From the NCBI RefSeq assembly GCF_001455965.1, contig NZ_LKKO01000002.1, positions 62,001 to 126,000 of the forward strand: a stretch of DNA of 64,000 bases. The letters run 5' to 3'. The notes under the pieces are model-generated. The model saw only the letters and a program-made list of their open reading frames with translations. It searched no databases and was not told the origin of the DNA. Positions 7,993 to 18,102 of the stretch are shown here, piece by piece; position 1 is the stretch's first letter; the number at the start of each line of letters is the position of its first letter. A program made the translations under genes and the position numbers. Source of the stretch: Methylobacterium sp. GXS13 (GTDB lineage Bacteria; Pseudomonadota; Alphaproteobacteria; Rhizobiales; Beijerinckiaceae).

Positions 7993-9189
7993 TCACAGCC
8001 CCAAAATCCCCTTGGCGATGACGTTGTGCTGGATCTCGTTGGAGCCGCCGTAGATCGAGACCTTGCGGTTGTTGAAGTAGCTCGGCGCCGCCGCATCGAC
8101 CCAGTCGAAGCCGCCGGGCAGGTTGTTGGCTCCGGCCCCGCGGGCCGGCGCCGCCCGGGCGAACGGGCCGGCGAGCGCGACCAGCAACTCGGTCGCCGCC
8201 TGCTGGAGCTGCGAGCCGCGGATCTTGAGGAGCGAGGAGGCGGGGTCGGGCTCCACCGAATCCGCCCGGCCCTGCTTGGCCGCCACCCGCATCTGGGTGA
8301 TCTCCAGGGCCTTCAATTCGACCTCGACCTCCGCCACCCGGCCGCGAAAGTCGCGATCGTCCCACATGGTCCCGGAGCCCGCCGGCATCTCCTTGGCGAG
8401 GCGCTTGATCCGGGCGATCCGCTCCTTGGTGAGGCCGATCCGGGCGATGCCGGTGCGCTCGTTGGCGAGCAGGAATTTTGCGTAGTCCCAGCCCCGGTTC
8501 TCCTCGCCCACGAGGTTCTCGACCGGCACCCGCACGGCGTCGAAAAACACCTCGTTGACCTCGTGGCGGCCCTCCAGGGTGAGGATCGGCCGCACGGTGA
8601 TGCCCGGGGTCTTCATGTCGATCAGCAGGAAGGAGATGCCCCGCTGCTTCTTCACCTCGAAGTCGGTGCGCACGAGACAAAAAATCCAGTCGGCGTGCTG
8701 GCCCAGCGTCGTCCAGGTCTTCTGGCCGTCCACGATGAAGTGGTCGCCGTCGCGCACGGCCTTGGTCTTCAGGGAGGCCAGATCCGAGCCGGCGCCGGGC
8801 TCGGAGAAGCCCTGGCACCACCAATCGTCGAGATTGGCCGCACGCGGCAGGAAGCGTTCCTTCTGGTCCTGCCGGCCGAAGGTCGCGAGCACGGGGCCGA
8901 ACATGTAGCAGTTGAATTGCTGCGGCAGCGGCACCGCCGCCTGGAACAGCTCCTCGGTGTAGATGTAGCGCTGGATCGGCGTCCAATCCCGGCCGCCCCA
9001 TTCCTGCGGCCAGTGCGGCACCGCCCAGCCCTTGGCGTTGAGGATCCGCTGGCTGGCGACGATGTCCTCCTTGGCGAGGCTGCGCCCCTCCGACACCTTC
9101 TTTCGTATGTCAGCCGGGATCTCCGTCCGGCAGAAGCTGCGGACTTCGTCGCGGAACGCGATCTCGTCCGGCGTAAAGCGCAGATCCAT
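7993..9189 (-). CDS. Acyl-CoA dehydrogenase, second paralogue
   Basis: A 398-residue acyl-CoA dehydrogenase beginning MDLRFTPDEIAFRDEVRSFC. It carries the FAD/substrate segment WCQGFSEPGAGSDLASLKT and a C-terminal IYGGSNEIQHNVIAKGILGL. In many family members the last motif is YEGTSEIQ with a glutamate; here the equivalent position is Gly, so the catalytic base must lie elsewhere or in a partner subunit. The ATG at 9189 follows GGAGG. It lies two bases downstream of the thiolase stop, a clear operon pair (thiolase, then this gene). With the divergent paralogue at 6544-7698 it could form an alpha2beta2 dehydrogenase, as known for paired steroid-pathway enzymes. Confidence 0.88.
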   Translation of the reverse strand: MDLRFTPDEIAFRDEVRSFCRTEIPADIRKKVSEGRSLAKEDIVASQRILNAKGWAVPHWPQEWGGRDWTPIQRYIYTEELFQAAVPLPQQFNCYMFGPVLATFGRQDQKERFLPRAANLDDWWCQGFSEPGAGSDLASLKTKAVRDGDHFIVDGQKTWTTLGQHADWIFCLVRTDFEVKKQRGISFLLIDMKTPGITVRPILTLEGRHEVNEVFFDAVRVPVENLVGEENRGWDYAKFLLANERTGIARIGLTKERIARIKRLAKEMPAGSGTMWDDRDFRGRVAEVEVELKALEITQMRVAAKQGRADSVEPDPASSLLKIRGSQLQQAATELLVALAGPFARAAPARGAGANNLPGGFDWVDAAAPSYFNNRKVSIYGGSNEIQHNVIAKGILGL

Positions 9190-9191
9190 CG

Positions 9192-10376
9192 TCAGCCTCC
9201 GATCTCGAACAGGCCGGCGCAGCCCTGGCCGCCGGCCACGCACATGGTCACCACGGCGTAGCGCGCCCCGCGGCGGCGGCCTTCCAGCAGGGCGTGGCCC
9301 ACGAGCCGCGCCCCCGACATGCCGAACGGATGGCCGACCGCGATGGCGCCGCCGTTGACGTTGACCTTCTCCGGATCGATCCCGAGCCTGTCCCGGCAAT
9401 AGACCGACTGGGACGCAAAGGCCTCGTTCAGCTCCCAGAGGTCGATGTCGGCGACCGTGAGCCCCTGCCGCTCCAGCAGGCGCGGCACCGCGAAGACCGG
9501 GCCGATGCCCATCTCGTCCGGCCCGCAGCCAGCGGAGGCGAAGCCCCGGAAGGTGCCCAGCGGCGTCAGGCCTCTCCGGGCGGCCTCGGTAGCCGACATC
9601 AGCACGCTGGCGGCGGCGCCGTCCGAGAGCTGGCTGGCATTGCCGGCGGTGATGAAGGCGCCCTCCCCGCGCACGGGCTTGAGCTTCGCCAAGCCTTCGA
9701 GCGTCGTGTCGGGCCGGTTGCCCTCGTCCTTGGCGAGCCGGGTCTCGACCTCCCGGGTCGCGCCGGTGGCCTTGTCGGTCACCGCCATCACGGCGCTCAT
9801 CGGGACGATCTCGTCGTCGAACAGGCCCCGCGCCTGCGCGGCGGCGGTGAGGCGCTGGCTCTCCAGCGCGAAGGCGTCCTGCGCCTCCCGGGAAATCCGA
9901 TAGCGCTCGGCGACGATGTCGGCGGTCTCGATCATCGGCATGTAGATCGCCGGCAGGTGCGCCTCCAACCAGACGTTGCGGGTCAGCTCCCGCTGCACCT
10001 TCGGCTGAACCAGGCTGATCGACTCGACCCCGCCCGCCACCGCAACCGGCACGCCGTCGAGGATGATCCGCCGGGCCGCGCTGGCGATCGCCTCAAGCCC
10101 CGAGGCGCAGAAGCGCGAGACCGTGACGCCGGCCGACTCCACCGGGATCCCCGCCACCAGGGCGGCGTGGCGGGCGACGTTGCCGCCGGTGGCGTTCTCC
10201 GGATAGCCGCAGCCGAGCACTACCTCTTCCACGGCTTCCGGCTCGAGCCCGGCCCGGTCCAGGGCGCCCCGGATCGCCTCGCCCGCGAGGTCGGCGCCGC
10301 CTGTGCGGTTCAGCGCGCCGCGATGGGCCTTGCCGATCGGCGTGCGGGCGGTCGAGACGATCACCGCGTCGGTCAT
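9192..10376 (-). CDS. Acetyl-CoA C-acyltransferase (thiolase)
   Basis: A 394-residue thiolase that would cleave a 3-ketoacyl-CoA to acetyl-CoA (or propionyl-CoA) and a shortened acyl-CoA. All catalytic elements are present: the nucleophile in [12 protein letters not shown], the histidine in [17 protein letters not shown], and the second cysteine in [16 protein letters not shown] at the C-terminus. The ATG at 10376 follows CGGAGGAG. The gene heads a minus-strand operon with an acyl-CoA dehydrogenase two bases downstream. The biosynthetic alternative (phaA-like) is less likely, because the neighbours are all beta-oxidation enzymes and phaB is absent. Confidence 0.92.
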   Translation of the reverse strand: MTDAVIVSTARTPIGKAHRGALNRTGGADLAGEAIRGALDRAGLEPEAVEEVVLGCGYPENATGGNVARHAALVAGIPVESAGVTVSRFCASGLEAIASAARRIILDGVPVAVAGGVESISLVQPKVQRELTRNVWLEAHLPAIYMPMIETADIVAERYRISREAQDAFALESQRLTAAAQARGLFDDEIVPMSAVMAVTDKATGATREVETRLAKDEGNRPDTTLEGLAKLKPVRGEGAFITAGNASQLSDGAAASVLMSATEAARRGLTPLGTFRGFASAGCGPDEMGIGPVFAVPRLLERQGLTVADIDLWELNEAFASQSVYCRDRLGIDPEKVNVNGGAIAVGHPFGMSGARLVGHALLEGRRRGARYAVVTMCVAGGQGCAGLFEIGG

Positions 10377-10718
10377 GCCGGGCTCCTCCGGGGATTCAAA
10401 ACGGCGTTGCGGTCGGTCGATGTGATGGTTCTGCTCGGGTAAGCTGCGCAAAGCGTGATCCAAAAACCGCTCTTCGCCATGAGCTTGTCAGCCGTGGGCG
10501 GATGAACCGCGCTCCTTTCCCGACGCCTGAAACGCAGTGGAAGGTGATCCGGGACCAAGCAAGACGAGCGCCGCGGAGCGGCACAGATCTCTTTGTAAGG
10601 ACGCTTCGCGTGGTCTTGTGCTGGGTCCCGGGTCGCATTCCGCTGACGCTCCATGCGCCTGGGAAAGGGGCGGCGCACGAACGACCCCGCGACGGCGCCC
10701 TCATCGGTCGAGGGGCCA
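10377..10718. other. Non-coding gap with one repeat element
   Basis: This 342-base gap separates the thiolase operon promoter region from the stop of the downstream bifunctional enzyme gene. About half is taken by the inverted repeat at 10513-10677. I see no convincing small gene; the frames here lack ribosome-binding sites and protein-like composition. Confidence 0.6.
10513..10677. repeat. Imperfect long inverted repeat (family E)
   Basis: Left arm from CTTTCCCGACGCCTG through TGATCCGGGACCAAGCAAGAC (about 10515-10580) is an imperfect reverse complement of the right arm CTTGTGCTGGGTCCCGGGTC through GCGCCTGGGAAAG (about 10615-10677). The arms are roughly 65 bases and gapped. No related copy was noticed elsewhere in the window. 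Confidence 0.55.
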
Positions 10719-12794
10719 TTAGGCCGTCGCCTTCCAGGCGGCGAAGGTGCCGCCCGATTCCGCCAGCTTGCGCAGCAGCGGCGCTGGCTCCTGACTGTCG
10801 TCGCCGGTCTCCCGGGCGAAGCGCGTCAGCGCCTCCGCGACATGCTTGAGCCCGACCGTGTCGGCCCAGTGCATCGGGCCGCCGCGCCAGGCCGGCCAGT
10901 TGTAGCCGTTGATCCAGATCGTATCGATGTCGCCGGGCCGGGCGGCGATCCCCTCCTCGAGGATCCGCGCGCCCTCGTTGACCATCGGGTACATCAGCCG
11001 CGCCACGATCTCATCGGGGCTGAACGTGCGGCGCGCGATGCCGTGCTCGGCGGCGGTCTTCTCGATCAGCGCGTCCACCTCGGGATCGCGCGTGCCGGTC
11101 CGGGCGCCGTCCGGATACACAAAAAAGCCGCGGCCGGTCTTCTGGCCGAACCGGCCCATCTCGGCCAGCGCGTCGGCGACCGGCGCCCGGCCGCCGAAAT
11201 CCTTGCGGGAGCGCCAGCCGATATCGAGGCCGGCGAGGTCGCTCATGGCGAAGGGGCCCATCCGGAAGCCGAAGCCGGTCACGGCGGCGTCGACTTCGTG
11301 CGGCAGGGCGCCTTCGAGCAGCAGGCGTTCGGCGGCGCGGCTGCGGCGCTCCAGGATGCGGTTGCCGACGAAGCCGAAGCAGACGCCCACGGTCACCGGC
11401 AGCTTGTTGAGGCGCTTGGCCAGATCCAGTGCGGTGGCGAGCACGTCGGGCGCGGTCTTGCCGGCGCGGACCACCTCGACGAGGCGCATGACGTTGGCCG
11501 GGCTGAAGAAATGCAGGCCGAGCACGTCCTGCGGCCGGCCGGTCACCGCCGCGATGGCGTCGACATCGAGATAGGAGGTGTTGCTTGCCAGGATCGCGCC
11601 TTCCTTGGCGATGCCGTCGAGCTTGGAAAAAATCTCGCGCTTGACCGCCATGTCCTCGAAGGCCGCCTCGATGACGATGTCGGCCTCTCCGGCGTTCTCC
11701 AGGCCGATCGCCCCGGTGATCCGGCCGATCCGTTCGTCGCGCTGGGCCTCGGTGATCGAGCCGCGCTTGGCCGAGCCGGCATAGAGGCCCTTCACCCGGT
11801 TGAGGCCGCGTTCCAGGGCGCCGGCCTCGGTCTCGATCACGGTGGCCGGGATGCCGGCATTGGCGAAGCACATGGCGATGCCACCGCCCATCGTGCCGGC
11901 GCCGATCACCGCGGCCGTCTGGATGGAACGGCGGGGCGTGTCCTTCGACAGGCCCGGCACCCGGGCGGCCTCGCGCTCGGCGAAGAAGGCGTAGCGCAGG
12001 GCCTTGGAGCGTGGATCCTCCACCAGCGTGTGGAACTCGGCCCGCTCGACGGCGACCGCCGCGTCGAACGCGTCGGGGTCCAGGCTGGCACGCACCGCCC
12101 GGGCCAGGGCGTGGACGTTGGTCGCCTCAGGATCGCGTTTCACCGCCTCCGCGGCCTTGGCCTCGAAGGCCTGGCGGGCCTCCGGGGTCAGCCGGTCCGC
12201 CCGGTCGCGCACCCGCGGCAGGGCGCCGGAATCGGCGAGTTCCAGGGCGCGGGTGCGGGCCGCCGGCACGAGGTCGCCGAGCACCACGGCGTCGACGATC
12301 CCGAGCCTGGCGGCCGTCTCGGCCGTCACCGGCTCGCCGGTGAGCATCATCGTGAAGGCGGCGTCCGGCCCGATCAGCCGCGGCAGGCGCTGGGTGCCCC
12401 CGGCCCCCGGGATGATCCCGAGCTTGATCTCCGGCAGGCCGAGCTTGGCCGTGGGCCCCGCGATCCGGCCATGGCAGGCCATCGCCAGCTCCAGGCCACC
12501 ACCCAGCGCCGCGCCGCCGATCGCCGCCACCACCGGCTTCCGCCCGGCATCAAGCCGCTCCAGCACGTCGGGCAGGCTCGGGGCCTGGGGCGGCTTGCCG
12601 AATTCCGAGATGTCGGCCCCGCCGACGAACACCTTGCCCTCGGCCGCCAGCACGACGGCGCGCACCGATTCGTCCGCCTCCGCCCGGGCCAGGGCGGCGT
12701 CGAGGGCACCCCGCAGCGCGGCGCCCAGCGCGTTAACCGGCGGGTTGGCGAGCGTGAGCACGGCCACGCCGCCATCGACCTCGTAACGAACCAA
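10719..12794 (-). CDS. Bifunctional enoyl-CoA hydratase / 3-hydroxyacyl-CoA dehydrogenase
   Basis: A 691-residue FadB/FadJ-type fusion that hydrates enoyl-CoA and oxidises the 3-hydroxyacyl-CoA with NAD. The N-terminal crotonase domain has [11 protein letters not shown] and the oxyanion loop [20 protein letters not shown]. The central dehydrogenase domain starts [19 protein letters not shown] and has the catalytic His in [20 protein letters not shown]-terminal dehydrogenase repeat ends the chain. The start is taken as TTG at 12794 because AGGGAGAG sits six bases before it. A GTG at 12818 would add eight residues but lacks a ribosome-binding site and lies within a palindrome. It has no thiolase partner gene in its own operon, but one is 340 bases downstream. 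Confidence 0.9.
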   Translation of the reverse strand: MVRYEVDGGVAVLTLANPPVNALGAALRGALDAALARAEADESVRAVVLAAEGKVFVGGADISEFGKPPQAPSLPDVLERLDAGRKPVVAAIGGAALGGGLELAMACHGRIAGPTAKLGLPEIKLGIIPGAGGTQRLPRLIGPDAAFTMMLTGEPVTAETAARLGIVDAVVLGDLVPAARTRALELADSGALPRVRDRADRLTPEARQAFEAKAAEAVKRDPEATNVHALARAVRASLDPDAFDAAVAVERAEFHTLVEDPRSKALRYAFFAEREAARVPGLSKDTPRRSIQTAAVIGAGTMGGGIAMCFANAGIPATVIETEAGALERGLNRVKGLYAGSAKRGSITEAQRDERIGRITGAIGLENAGEADIVIEAAFEDMAVKREIFSKLDGIAKEGAILASNTSYLDVDAIAAVTGRPQDVLGLHFFSPANVMRLVEVVRAGKTAPDVLATALDLAKRLNKLPVTVGVCFGFVGNRILERRSRAAERLLLEGALPHEVDAAVTGFGFRMGPFAMSDLAGLDIGWRSRKDFGGRAPVADALAEMGRFGQKTGRGFFVYPDGARTGTRDPEVDALIEKTAAEHGIARRTFSPDEIVARLMYPMVNEGARILEEGIAARPGDIDTIWINGYNWPAWRGGPMHWADTVGLKHVAEALTRFARETGDDSQEPAPLLRKLAESGGTFAAWKATA

Positions 12795-12809
12795 AGCGTT
12801 GCTCTCCCT

Positions 12810-12826
12810 ATTCTGCACTGCAGAAT
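12810..12826. promoter_or_regulatory. Perfect 17-bp palindrome upstream of the fadJ-like gene
   Basis: ATTCTGCACTGCAGAAT is a perfect palindrome around one central base. It lies two bases upstream of the AGGGAGAG ribosome-binding site of the minus-strand bifunctional enzyme gene, in the gap divergent from the nitronate-monooxygenase/hydratase/IclR operon. Its size and place fit a repressor operator. The IclR protein encoded at 14858-15694 is the nearest candidate ligand; this is inference. Confidence 0.6.
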
Positions 12827-13095
12827 TATCGTTTGCAATTCGGTGGGATGTTGATCCGCGAGGGTTGGGACGTCAAGGATACGCCCGTTTCAAAGACCGG
12901 CTTCGTCGCGTCGTTCCGCATCGCAGACGCATCCCGGCGGGGCCGTTTGACCGGTGCCGGGCGCCATGCCATTCAGACTCGCCCCGGGCGCGATTCCGGC
13001 TCGGATCCGCCCCGGCGGGTTCCAACGGCCGGGCCGCCCGACCCATCAGGGAGGATCGCTGTGCGCGGTATCGGCCAACAATCCGGCAGCCTCCG

Positions 13096-14127
13096 ATGAG
13101 CGACGGCCCCGAGCGGAATCCGGCGGGACGCCGCTCCCCAAATCGCCTCCCCGAAATCCTGCGCGGCCGGCTCGCCCTGCCTGTGATCTGTGCGCCGATG
13201 TTCCTCGTCTCGGGACCGGAGCTCGTGATCGCGCAATGCTTGGCCGGAGTGGTCGGCGCGTTCCCGGCGCTCAACGCGCGGCCCGCTGAGCTTCTCGACG
13301 AATGGCTTGCGACGATTACGCGGACGCTCGCTGAAGAGCGCGCGAAGGATCCGGCCCGAAAGATCGCGCCCTTCGCCGTCAATCAGATCGTCCACGCCTC
13401 GAACGACCGTCTGGCGCAGGATGTCGAAGCCTGCGTCCGGCACCGGGTGCCGATCATCATCACCTCGCTGCGGGCCCCGGACGCGGTCATCCGCCCGGTC
13501 CACGCCTATGGCGGCGTGGTGTTCCACGACGTCACCACGGTCCGCCACGCCGAGAAGGCCCTGGAGGCCGGAGTCGACGGGCTGATCCTGGTCTGCGCCG
13601 GCGCCGGGGGCCATGCCGGCACCCTCAGCCCCTTCGCCCTGGTCGGCGAGATCCGGCGCTTCTACGACGGTCCCCTGATCCTGTCGGGGGCGATCACCAC
13701 CGGATCGGCGATCTTGGCCGCCCAGGCCATGGGCGCCGACCTCGCCTATATGGGCACCCGGTTCATCGCGACCCGGGAGGCGAACGCCGCGTCCGGCTAC
13801 AAGGACATGATCGCCGGCAGCGCCGCCGCCGACGTCCTGTACACCCCGTATTTCACAGGCGTGCCAGGCAATTACCTGACGCCGAGCATCCGTGCCGCCG
13901 GGCTCGATCCCGAGGCGCTGCCGGTGCGCGACAAGACCGCGATGAATTTCGGCAGCGCCAGCGTGAAGGCGTGGCGGGACGGCTGGGGCGCCGGCCAGGG
14001 GGTCGGCACCATCGCGGACGCCCCACCCACCGCCGACCTCGTGGCCCGGCTCGCCCGGGAATACGCCGCCGCCCGGTCGGGGCTCGCGGGCGTTTCCGCG
14101 GATTATGCCGGTGAGGCCGTCTCTTGA
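13096..14127 (+). CDS. Nitronate monooxygenase-like flavoprotein
   Basis: A 343-residue TIM-barrel FMN protein of the NMO/2-nitropropane dioxygenase family. Motifs include the N-terminal [17 protein letters not shown], the FMN-phosphate/catalytic segment [17 protein letters not shown] with the family's active-site His, and [26 protein letters not shown]. The ATG at 13096 lies 12 codons before the conserved start of the fold. It heads a three-gene operon and overlaps the next gene by four bases. In a cluster of acyl-CoA enzymes, the protein may act as an enoyl-CoA/acyl-CoA oxidoreductase rather than on nitroalkanes, as known for the NMO-like IpdC of steroid catabolism; that is inference. Confidence 0.85.
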   Translation: MSDGPERNPAGRRSPNRLPEILRGRLALPVICAPMFLVSGPELVIAQCLAGVVGAFPALNARPAELLDEWLATITRTLAEERAKDPARKIAPFAVNQIVHASNDRLAQDVEACVRHRVPIIITSLRAPDAVIRPVHAYGGVVFHDVTTVRHAEKALEAGVDGLILVCAGAGGHAGTLSPFALVGEIRRFYDGPLILSGAITTGSAILAAQAMGADLAYMGTRFIATREANAASGYKDMIAGSAAADVLYTPYFTGVPGNYLTPSIRAAGLDPEALPVRDKTAMNFGSASVKAWRDGWGAGQGVGTIADAPPTADLVARLAREYAAARSGLAGVSADYAGEAVS

Positions 14128-14861
14128 GCGTCCGCATCGCCGATCCGGAGCCCGGGATCCGGCTGGTCACCATCGACCGGCCGGAGCGGCGCAACGCCCT
14201 CGACCGGGCGACCTATGCGGATCTCGCCGCCGCCTTCGACGCGGCCGGCGCCGACGCGACCGTGCGCGCCGTGGTGCTCACCGGGGCGGGCGGCTGCTTC
14301 ACCGCCGGCAACGATCTCAAGGACTTCCAGGATGTCGAGGCCGGCGGCGACAGTCCGGGCCTGACCTTCCTGAAGGCCTTGCGCGGCTGCCCGAAGCCCG
14401 TCGTCGCGGCTGTCGAAGGGCATGCCGTCGGCATCGGCACGACGCTGCTGCTGCATTGCGACCTCGCCTATGCCGGGGACGGCGCCCGCTTCCGCCTGCC
14501 GTTCACGGCGCTCGGCCTCAGTCCCGAAGGTGCGTCGAGCTACCTCCTGCCGCTCGTCGCCGGCACCAAGCGGGCCGCGGAGCTGCTGATGCTGGGCGAG
14601 CCCTTCGGCGCCCCGGAGGCGGTGGCGGCCGGCCTCGTGAACGCCGCGGTCCGGGCGGGAAAGGCCCTGGAGACCGCCCTCGGGCGGGCCAGCGCTCTGG
14701 CGGCCCTGCCCCCGGCCTCGATCGCGGCGACCAAGCAGGCCCTGCGCCGGGGCCAGGACGATACCGGCGCCCGCACCCTCGCCGAGGAGGCGGAGGTGTT
14801 CCACGCGCTGCGCCGGGGCCCGGAGGCCCAGGCGGCCTTCGCGGCGTTCCTGCGCCGATGA
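14124..14861 (+). CDS. Enoyl-CoA hydratase/isomerase family protein
   Basis: A 245-residue crotonase-fold protein. The oxyanion-hole segments [11 protein letters not shown] and [21 protein letters not shown] are clear; the acidic residues expected for water addition are less clear, so isomerase or other crotonase chemistry is possible. The start is TTG at 14124 in a TTGA overlap with the upstream stop, and the gene's own stop overlaps the ATG of the IclR gene. The three are thus coupled. It is the second hydratase-type enzyme in this island besides the fused one at 10719-12794. Confidence 0.88.
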   Translation: MSVRIADPEPGIRLVTIDRPERRNALDRATYADLAAAFDAAGADATVRAVVLTGAGGCFTAGNDLKDFQDVEAGGDSPGLTFLKALRGCPKPVVAAVEGHAVGIGTTLLLHCDLAYAGDGARFRLPFTALGLSPEGASSYLLPLVAGTKRAAELLMLGEPFGAPEAVAAGLVNAAVRAGKALETALGRASALAALPPASIAATKQALRRGQDDTGARTLAEEAEVFHALRRGPEAQAAFAAFLRR

Positions 14862-15694
14862 GGGCCGCGGATCAGGACCTGCTGGCCGATCCCGATGCGG
14901 CGCCGGGTGACGGCGCCAAGGAGGACGGCGCCAAGGAGGATCGCCACTTCGTCACGGCTTTGGCCCGGGGCCTCGCGGTGCTGGCCTGTTTCGGCCCGGG
15001 CCGGACCAGCCTCGCCAACCACGACCTCGCGGCGGCCTGTGGCCTGCCGCGCTCCACCGTGTCGCGGCTGACCTACACGCTGACCAAGCTCGGCTACCTG
15101 CACCACGCCGCCGAGACCGGCCGCTACCGTCTCGGGACGGCGACCATCGCCCTCAGCGCCGCGGCGCTCGGCGGGCTCGACGTGCGCGGCATCGCCCGGC
15201 CGGCCCTGCGGGCGGTGGCCGAGGCGGCCAACGCCTCGGTGGGGCTTGGCGTGCGCGACCGGCTCAGCATGCGCTACGTCGATTGCCAGCGCGGGCCGGC
15301 TGCGATCTCGCTGAACCTCGATACCGGCTCGCGGATCTCGCTCGCCCGCAGCGCCATGGGCCGCGCCTACGTGGCGGTCTGCCCCGAGCGCGAGCGCGAG
15401 AGCATCTACGAGGACCTGAAGGCCCTCGACCCGGTGGCCTGGCCCGCCCTGCGCGCCGACCTCGACCGGGCGGTGGCCGAGCATCGCGAGATCGGCTGCT
15501 GCACCTCCTTCGGCGAGTGGCAGGAGACGGTCTGCGCCATCGGCGTGGGCTTCAATCCCGGCGGCGGTCTGCCGCCGATGTCGGTCAATTGCGGCGGCCC
15601 GACCGTCATCACCGACGCCCGGTTCCTGATGGACGTGGTGCGGCCGAAGCTCGTCGCGGCGGTGCGCAGCCTCGACGGCGTGATGGGCGCTTGA
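14858..15694 (+). CDS. IclR-family transcriptional regulator
   Basis: A 278-residue regulator. After a charged N-terminal tail that holds a tandem DGAKED repeat, a winged helix-turn-helix follows (residues about 30-95: [20 protein letters not shown], then [19 protein letters not shown]). The C-terminal effector domain has [12 protein letters not shown] and a Cys-rich GCCTSFGEW segment typical of IclR ligand pockets. The ATG lies in the ATGA overlap with the hydratase stop. Being co-transcribed with two enzymes suggests control of the surrounding acyl-CoA island, probably through the palindrome at 12810-12826 or sites near it. Confidence 0.9.
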   Translation: MRAADQDLLADPDAAPGDGAKEDGAKEDRHFVTALARGLAVLACFGPGRTSLANHDLAAACGLPRSTVSRLTYTLTKLGYLHHAAETGRYRLGTATIALSAAALGGLDVRGIARPALRAVAEAANASVGLGVRDRLSMRYVDCQRGPAAISLNLDTGSRISLARSAMGRAYVAVCPERERESIYEDLKALDPVAWPALRADLDRAVAEHREIGCCTSFGEWQETVCAIGVGFNPGGGLPPMSVNCGGPTVITDARFLMDVVRPKLVAAVRSLDGVMGA

Positions 15695-15709
15695 AGGCCC
15701 ATAGGATCG

Positions 15710-15770
15710 GGTTTCCAAAGGGCGTGCCCTTTGGCGGGTTGTCAGGGCAGAGCCCTGATGAACCAGGACT
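15710..15770 (+). repeat. Palindromic intergenic element (family D), copy 2
   Basis: Two adjacent hairpins, CCAAAGGGC/GCCCTTTGG at 15715-15734 and TCAGGGC/GCCCTGA at 15742-15758, preceded by GGGTTT. This is the same arrangement as at 177-303 but in the opposite orientation. It sits between iclR and the CoA-transferase gene and may attenuate read-through. Confidence 0.7.
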
Positions 15771-15806
15771 TTTCACGAGGCGACGCGCGCTCTGAGGATC
15801 TTTGCG

Positions 15807-17009
15807 ATGGAATCTGAGCCGTCATCGGACCTTCCCCTCGCCGGGATCCGCGTCCTCGACCTGTCCCGGGTCCTGGCCGGTCCGTGGTGCGCGCAGGTGC
15901 TGGGCGACCTCGGCGCCGACGTGATCAAGGTCGAGCATCCGGAGCGCGGCGACGACACGCGCGACTGGGGCGTGGCGACCAGCCCCGGCAACACCTCGTA
16001 TTTCGATAGCGTCAACCGCAACAAGCGCTCGATCGGGGTCGACCTCGCCACGCCGGAGGGGCTGGCGATCGTCAAGGCGCTGGCCCGCGAGAGCGACGTG
16101 CTGGTCCAGAACTTCAAGACCGGCGGTGCCGAGAAGCTCGGCCTGGGCTACGCGGCGCTCTCCGCTGAGAATTCCGGGCTGATCTACTGCTCGATTGCCG
16201 GCTACAGCTCGGACGGCTCGGAGGCCGGAAGGCCCGGCTACGACTTGGTGGTGCAGGGCGAATCCGGGGTGATGGCGCTCAACGGCGAGGCCGGCGGGCC
16301 GCCGTTGAAGTTCGGGGTCGCGGCCGTGGACCTGTTCACCGGGCAATACGCCGCCCAGGCCGTGCTCGCAGCCCTGTTCCAGCGCGAGCGCACCGGGCGC
16401 GGCCGGACCATCGATCTCGCCCTGTTCGATTGCGGCGTGGCGCTGACCTCCTATTATGGCCTGGAGGCTTTGGCCCGGGGTATCGACCCCCCGCGTTACG
16501 GCAACGCCCACCCGTCGATCGTGCCCTACGGGGTGTTCGAGGCCGGCGACGGGCCGGTGGTGATCACGGTGGGCAACAATGCCCAGTACCGCCGCTTCTG
16601 CGAGCAGGTGCTGGAGCGGCCGGACCTGTGTGCCGACCCGCGCTTTTCCACCAACCTCGACCGCTCGAAGAATCGCGCCGCCTTCATTCCGATCCTAGAG
16701 GCCGAGCTTGCCAAATGGGAGCGCGCGGCGCTGATCACGCGCCTGCGCGCGGCGGGCATCCCCTGCGGCGAGGTGATGGGCCTGCGCGAGGCGTTGACCT
16801 GCGAGCGTGCCCGGGAGGCCGGGCTCGTGGTCGAGGGGGCCGGCAACGCTCACGTGATCGCCCCGCCCTACCGCCTGGACGGGCGCCGCCTCCCCGTCCG
16901 CCGCATGCCGCCGGGCCTCGGGGATTCGAGCCGGGACATCCTGGCCGAGCGGTTGGAGGTTTCGGCGGAGGTGCGGGACGCGCTGGTGGCGCAGGGGGTG
17001 GTCCGGTAG
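15807..17009 (+). CDS. CaiB/BaiF family (class III) CoA transferase
   Basis: A 400-residue class III CoA transferase that would move CoA between a donor acyl-CoA and a free acid. It opens with LAGIRVLDLSRVLAGPWCAQ and LGADVIKVEHPERGDDTRDW. The catalytic aspartate is likely D146 in RPGYDLVVQGESGVM, and the small domain has NVAPY-like contacts replaced by SIVPYGVFEAGDGP. It follows the IclR operon in the same direction after a short repeat element, so it probably supplies the activated substrate for the acyl-CoA enzymes nearby. Length is normal. The stop is eight bases from the convergent stop of the epimerase gene. Confidence 0.9.
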   Translation: MESEPSSDLPLAGIRVLDLSRVLAGPWCAQVLGDLGADVIKVEHPERGDDTRDWGVATSPGNTSYFDSVNRNKRSIGVDLATPEGLAIVKALARESDVLVQNFKTGGAEKLGLGYAALSAENSGLIYCSIAGYSSDGSEAGRPGYDLVVQGESGVMALNGEAGGPPLKFGVAAVDLFTGQYAAQAVLAALFQRERTGRGRTIDLALFDCGVALTSYYGLEALARGIDPPRYGNAHPSIVPYGVFEAGDGPVVITVGNNAQYRRFCEQVLERPDLCADPRFSTNLDRSKNRAAFIPILEAELAKWERAALITRLRAAGIPCGEVMGLREALTCERAREAGLVVEGAGNAHVIAPPYRLDGRRLPVRRMPPGLGDSSRDILAERLEVSAEVRDALVAQGVVR

Positions 17010-17016
17010 GGCGCGC

Positions 17017-17976
17017 TCAGCCCTCGGCCGGCGCCAGCCGGGTGCGGGCATCGTCCAGCACCCGGGTGAGGGCGTCGTCCCAGGCGACCCGGGGCTGCCA
17101 GCCGGTGGCTTCGCGCAGGCGGGTGGCATCGCCCGCGGCCAGCGGGATCTCGCTCGGGCGCACCCGCTCGGGGGCGATGCGGATCTCGAACGGTACCCGG
17201 GCGCGCATGCGCAGGCCGTCGAGGACGCTGGCAATCGTGCGGGGCACGCCGGAACTGATGTTGAACACGCTCCCGTCCGGCAGGGACTCCGCCCGGCCGA
17301 TCAGCTCGACATAGGCGCCCGCCACGTCGGCGACGTCGAGGAAGTCGCGGTAGGAGGACAGATTGCCGACTTCGAGGAGGGGTGGCGCGCAGTTGGCCTC
17401 GATCCGGGCGATCTGCCCGGCGAAGGAGGCGACGACGAAGCGCTCGTCCTGGCCCGGGCCGATATGATTGAACGGCCGCAGCACCACGAGCTTCACGCCG
17501 ATCCGGGGCAGCAGGTCGCGCAGCAGCTGCTCGCCGACCCATTTCGAGCGGGCGTAGGTGTTGCGCGGCAGGGGCTCGGCCTCTTCGGAAAGGGCGTGGC
17601 CCGCCAGGAACGCGCCGCCGTAGACTTCGCCCGAGCTGACGAAGAACAGCGTGCAGCCCGGCACCGACTCCACGGCCGCCACGAGGTTCATCAGGCCGTT
17701 GACGTTCACCCGCCAGGTCTGCCCCGGCCCGGTGGCAGACTCGCCCACGGAGGCGAGACCGGCCAAGTGGAGGATCTCAGTCGGCTGAAATCGCGCTACG
17801 AGTCCGGTCAGCGCGGCTTCGTCGAGGAGATCGATGCGCTCGTAATCCACATCCGCAGGCAGGGTCCCGGGGGCACCGCGGCCGATCCCGACTACGGGGG
17901 CGCCCGACGCGGCCAGGAGCGGCAGGACGTGGCCGCCGACGAAGCCCGCCGCGCCGGTGACGAGAATGCGTTTCAC
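17017..17976 (-). CDS. NAD-dependent epimerase/dehydratase, Rmd-like
   Basis: A 319-residue extended SDR. The Rossmann start is VKRILVTGAAGFVGGHVLPL, followed by HLAGLASVGES, SSGEVYG and the catalytic YARSK (Tyr-x-x-x-Lys). The PFNHIGPGQ segment and overall length match GDP-4-keto-6-deoxy-D-mannose reductases (Rmd), which make GDP-rhamnose, but other nucleotide-sugar epimerases are possible. GTG at 17976 was taken as the start because the Rossmann strand begins there. No GDP-mannose 4,6-dehydratase gene is adjacent. Its stop faces the CoA-transferase stop. Confidence 0.8.
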   Translation of the reverse strand: MKRILVTGAAGFVGGHVLPLLAASGAPVVGIGRGAPGTLPADVDYERIDLLDEAALTGLVARFQPTEILHLAGLASVGESATGPGQTWRVNVNGLMNLVAAVESVPGCTLFFVSSGEVYGGAFLAGHALSEEAEPLPRNTYARSKWVGEQLLRDLLPRIGVKLVVLRPFNHIGPGQDERFVVASFAGQIARIEANCAPPLLEVGNLSSYRDFLDVADVAGAYVELIGRAESLPDGSVFNISSGVPRTIASVLDGLRMRARVPFEIRIAPERVRPSEIPLAAGDATRLREATGWQPRVAWDDALTRVLDDARTRLAPAEG

Positions 17977-18102
17977 GCCAAGCCTGCCGATCCGTTCCAC
18001 GGGTTGGCGATCATCGTGTGGTCCCGAATGGTCAGGCGCCGGCTCCTCGTTCCACACACTTCAAAAGAAGACAGCGATATAAACCCGCGCACCGGCAAGG
18101 AA

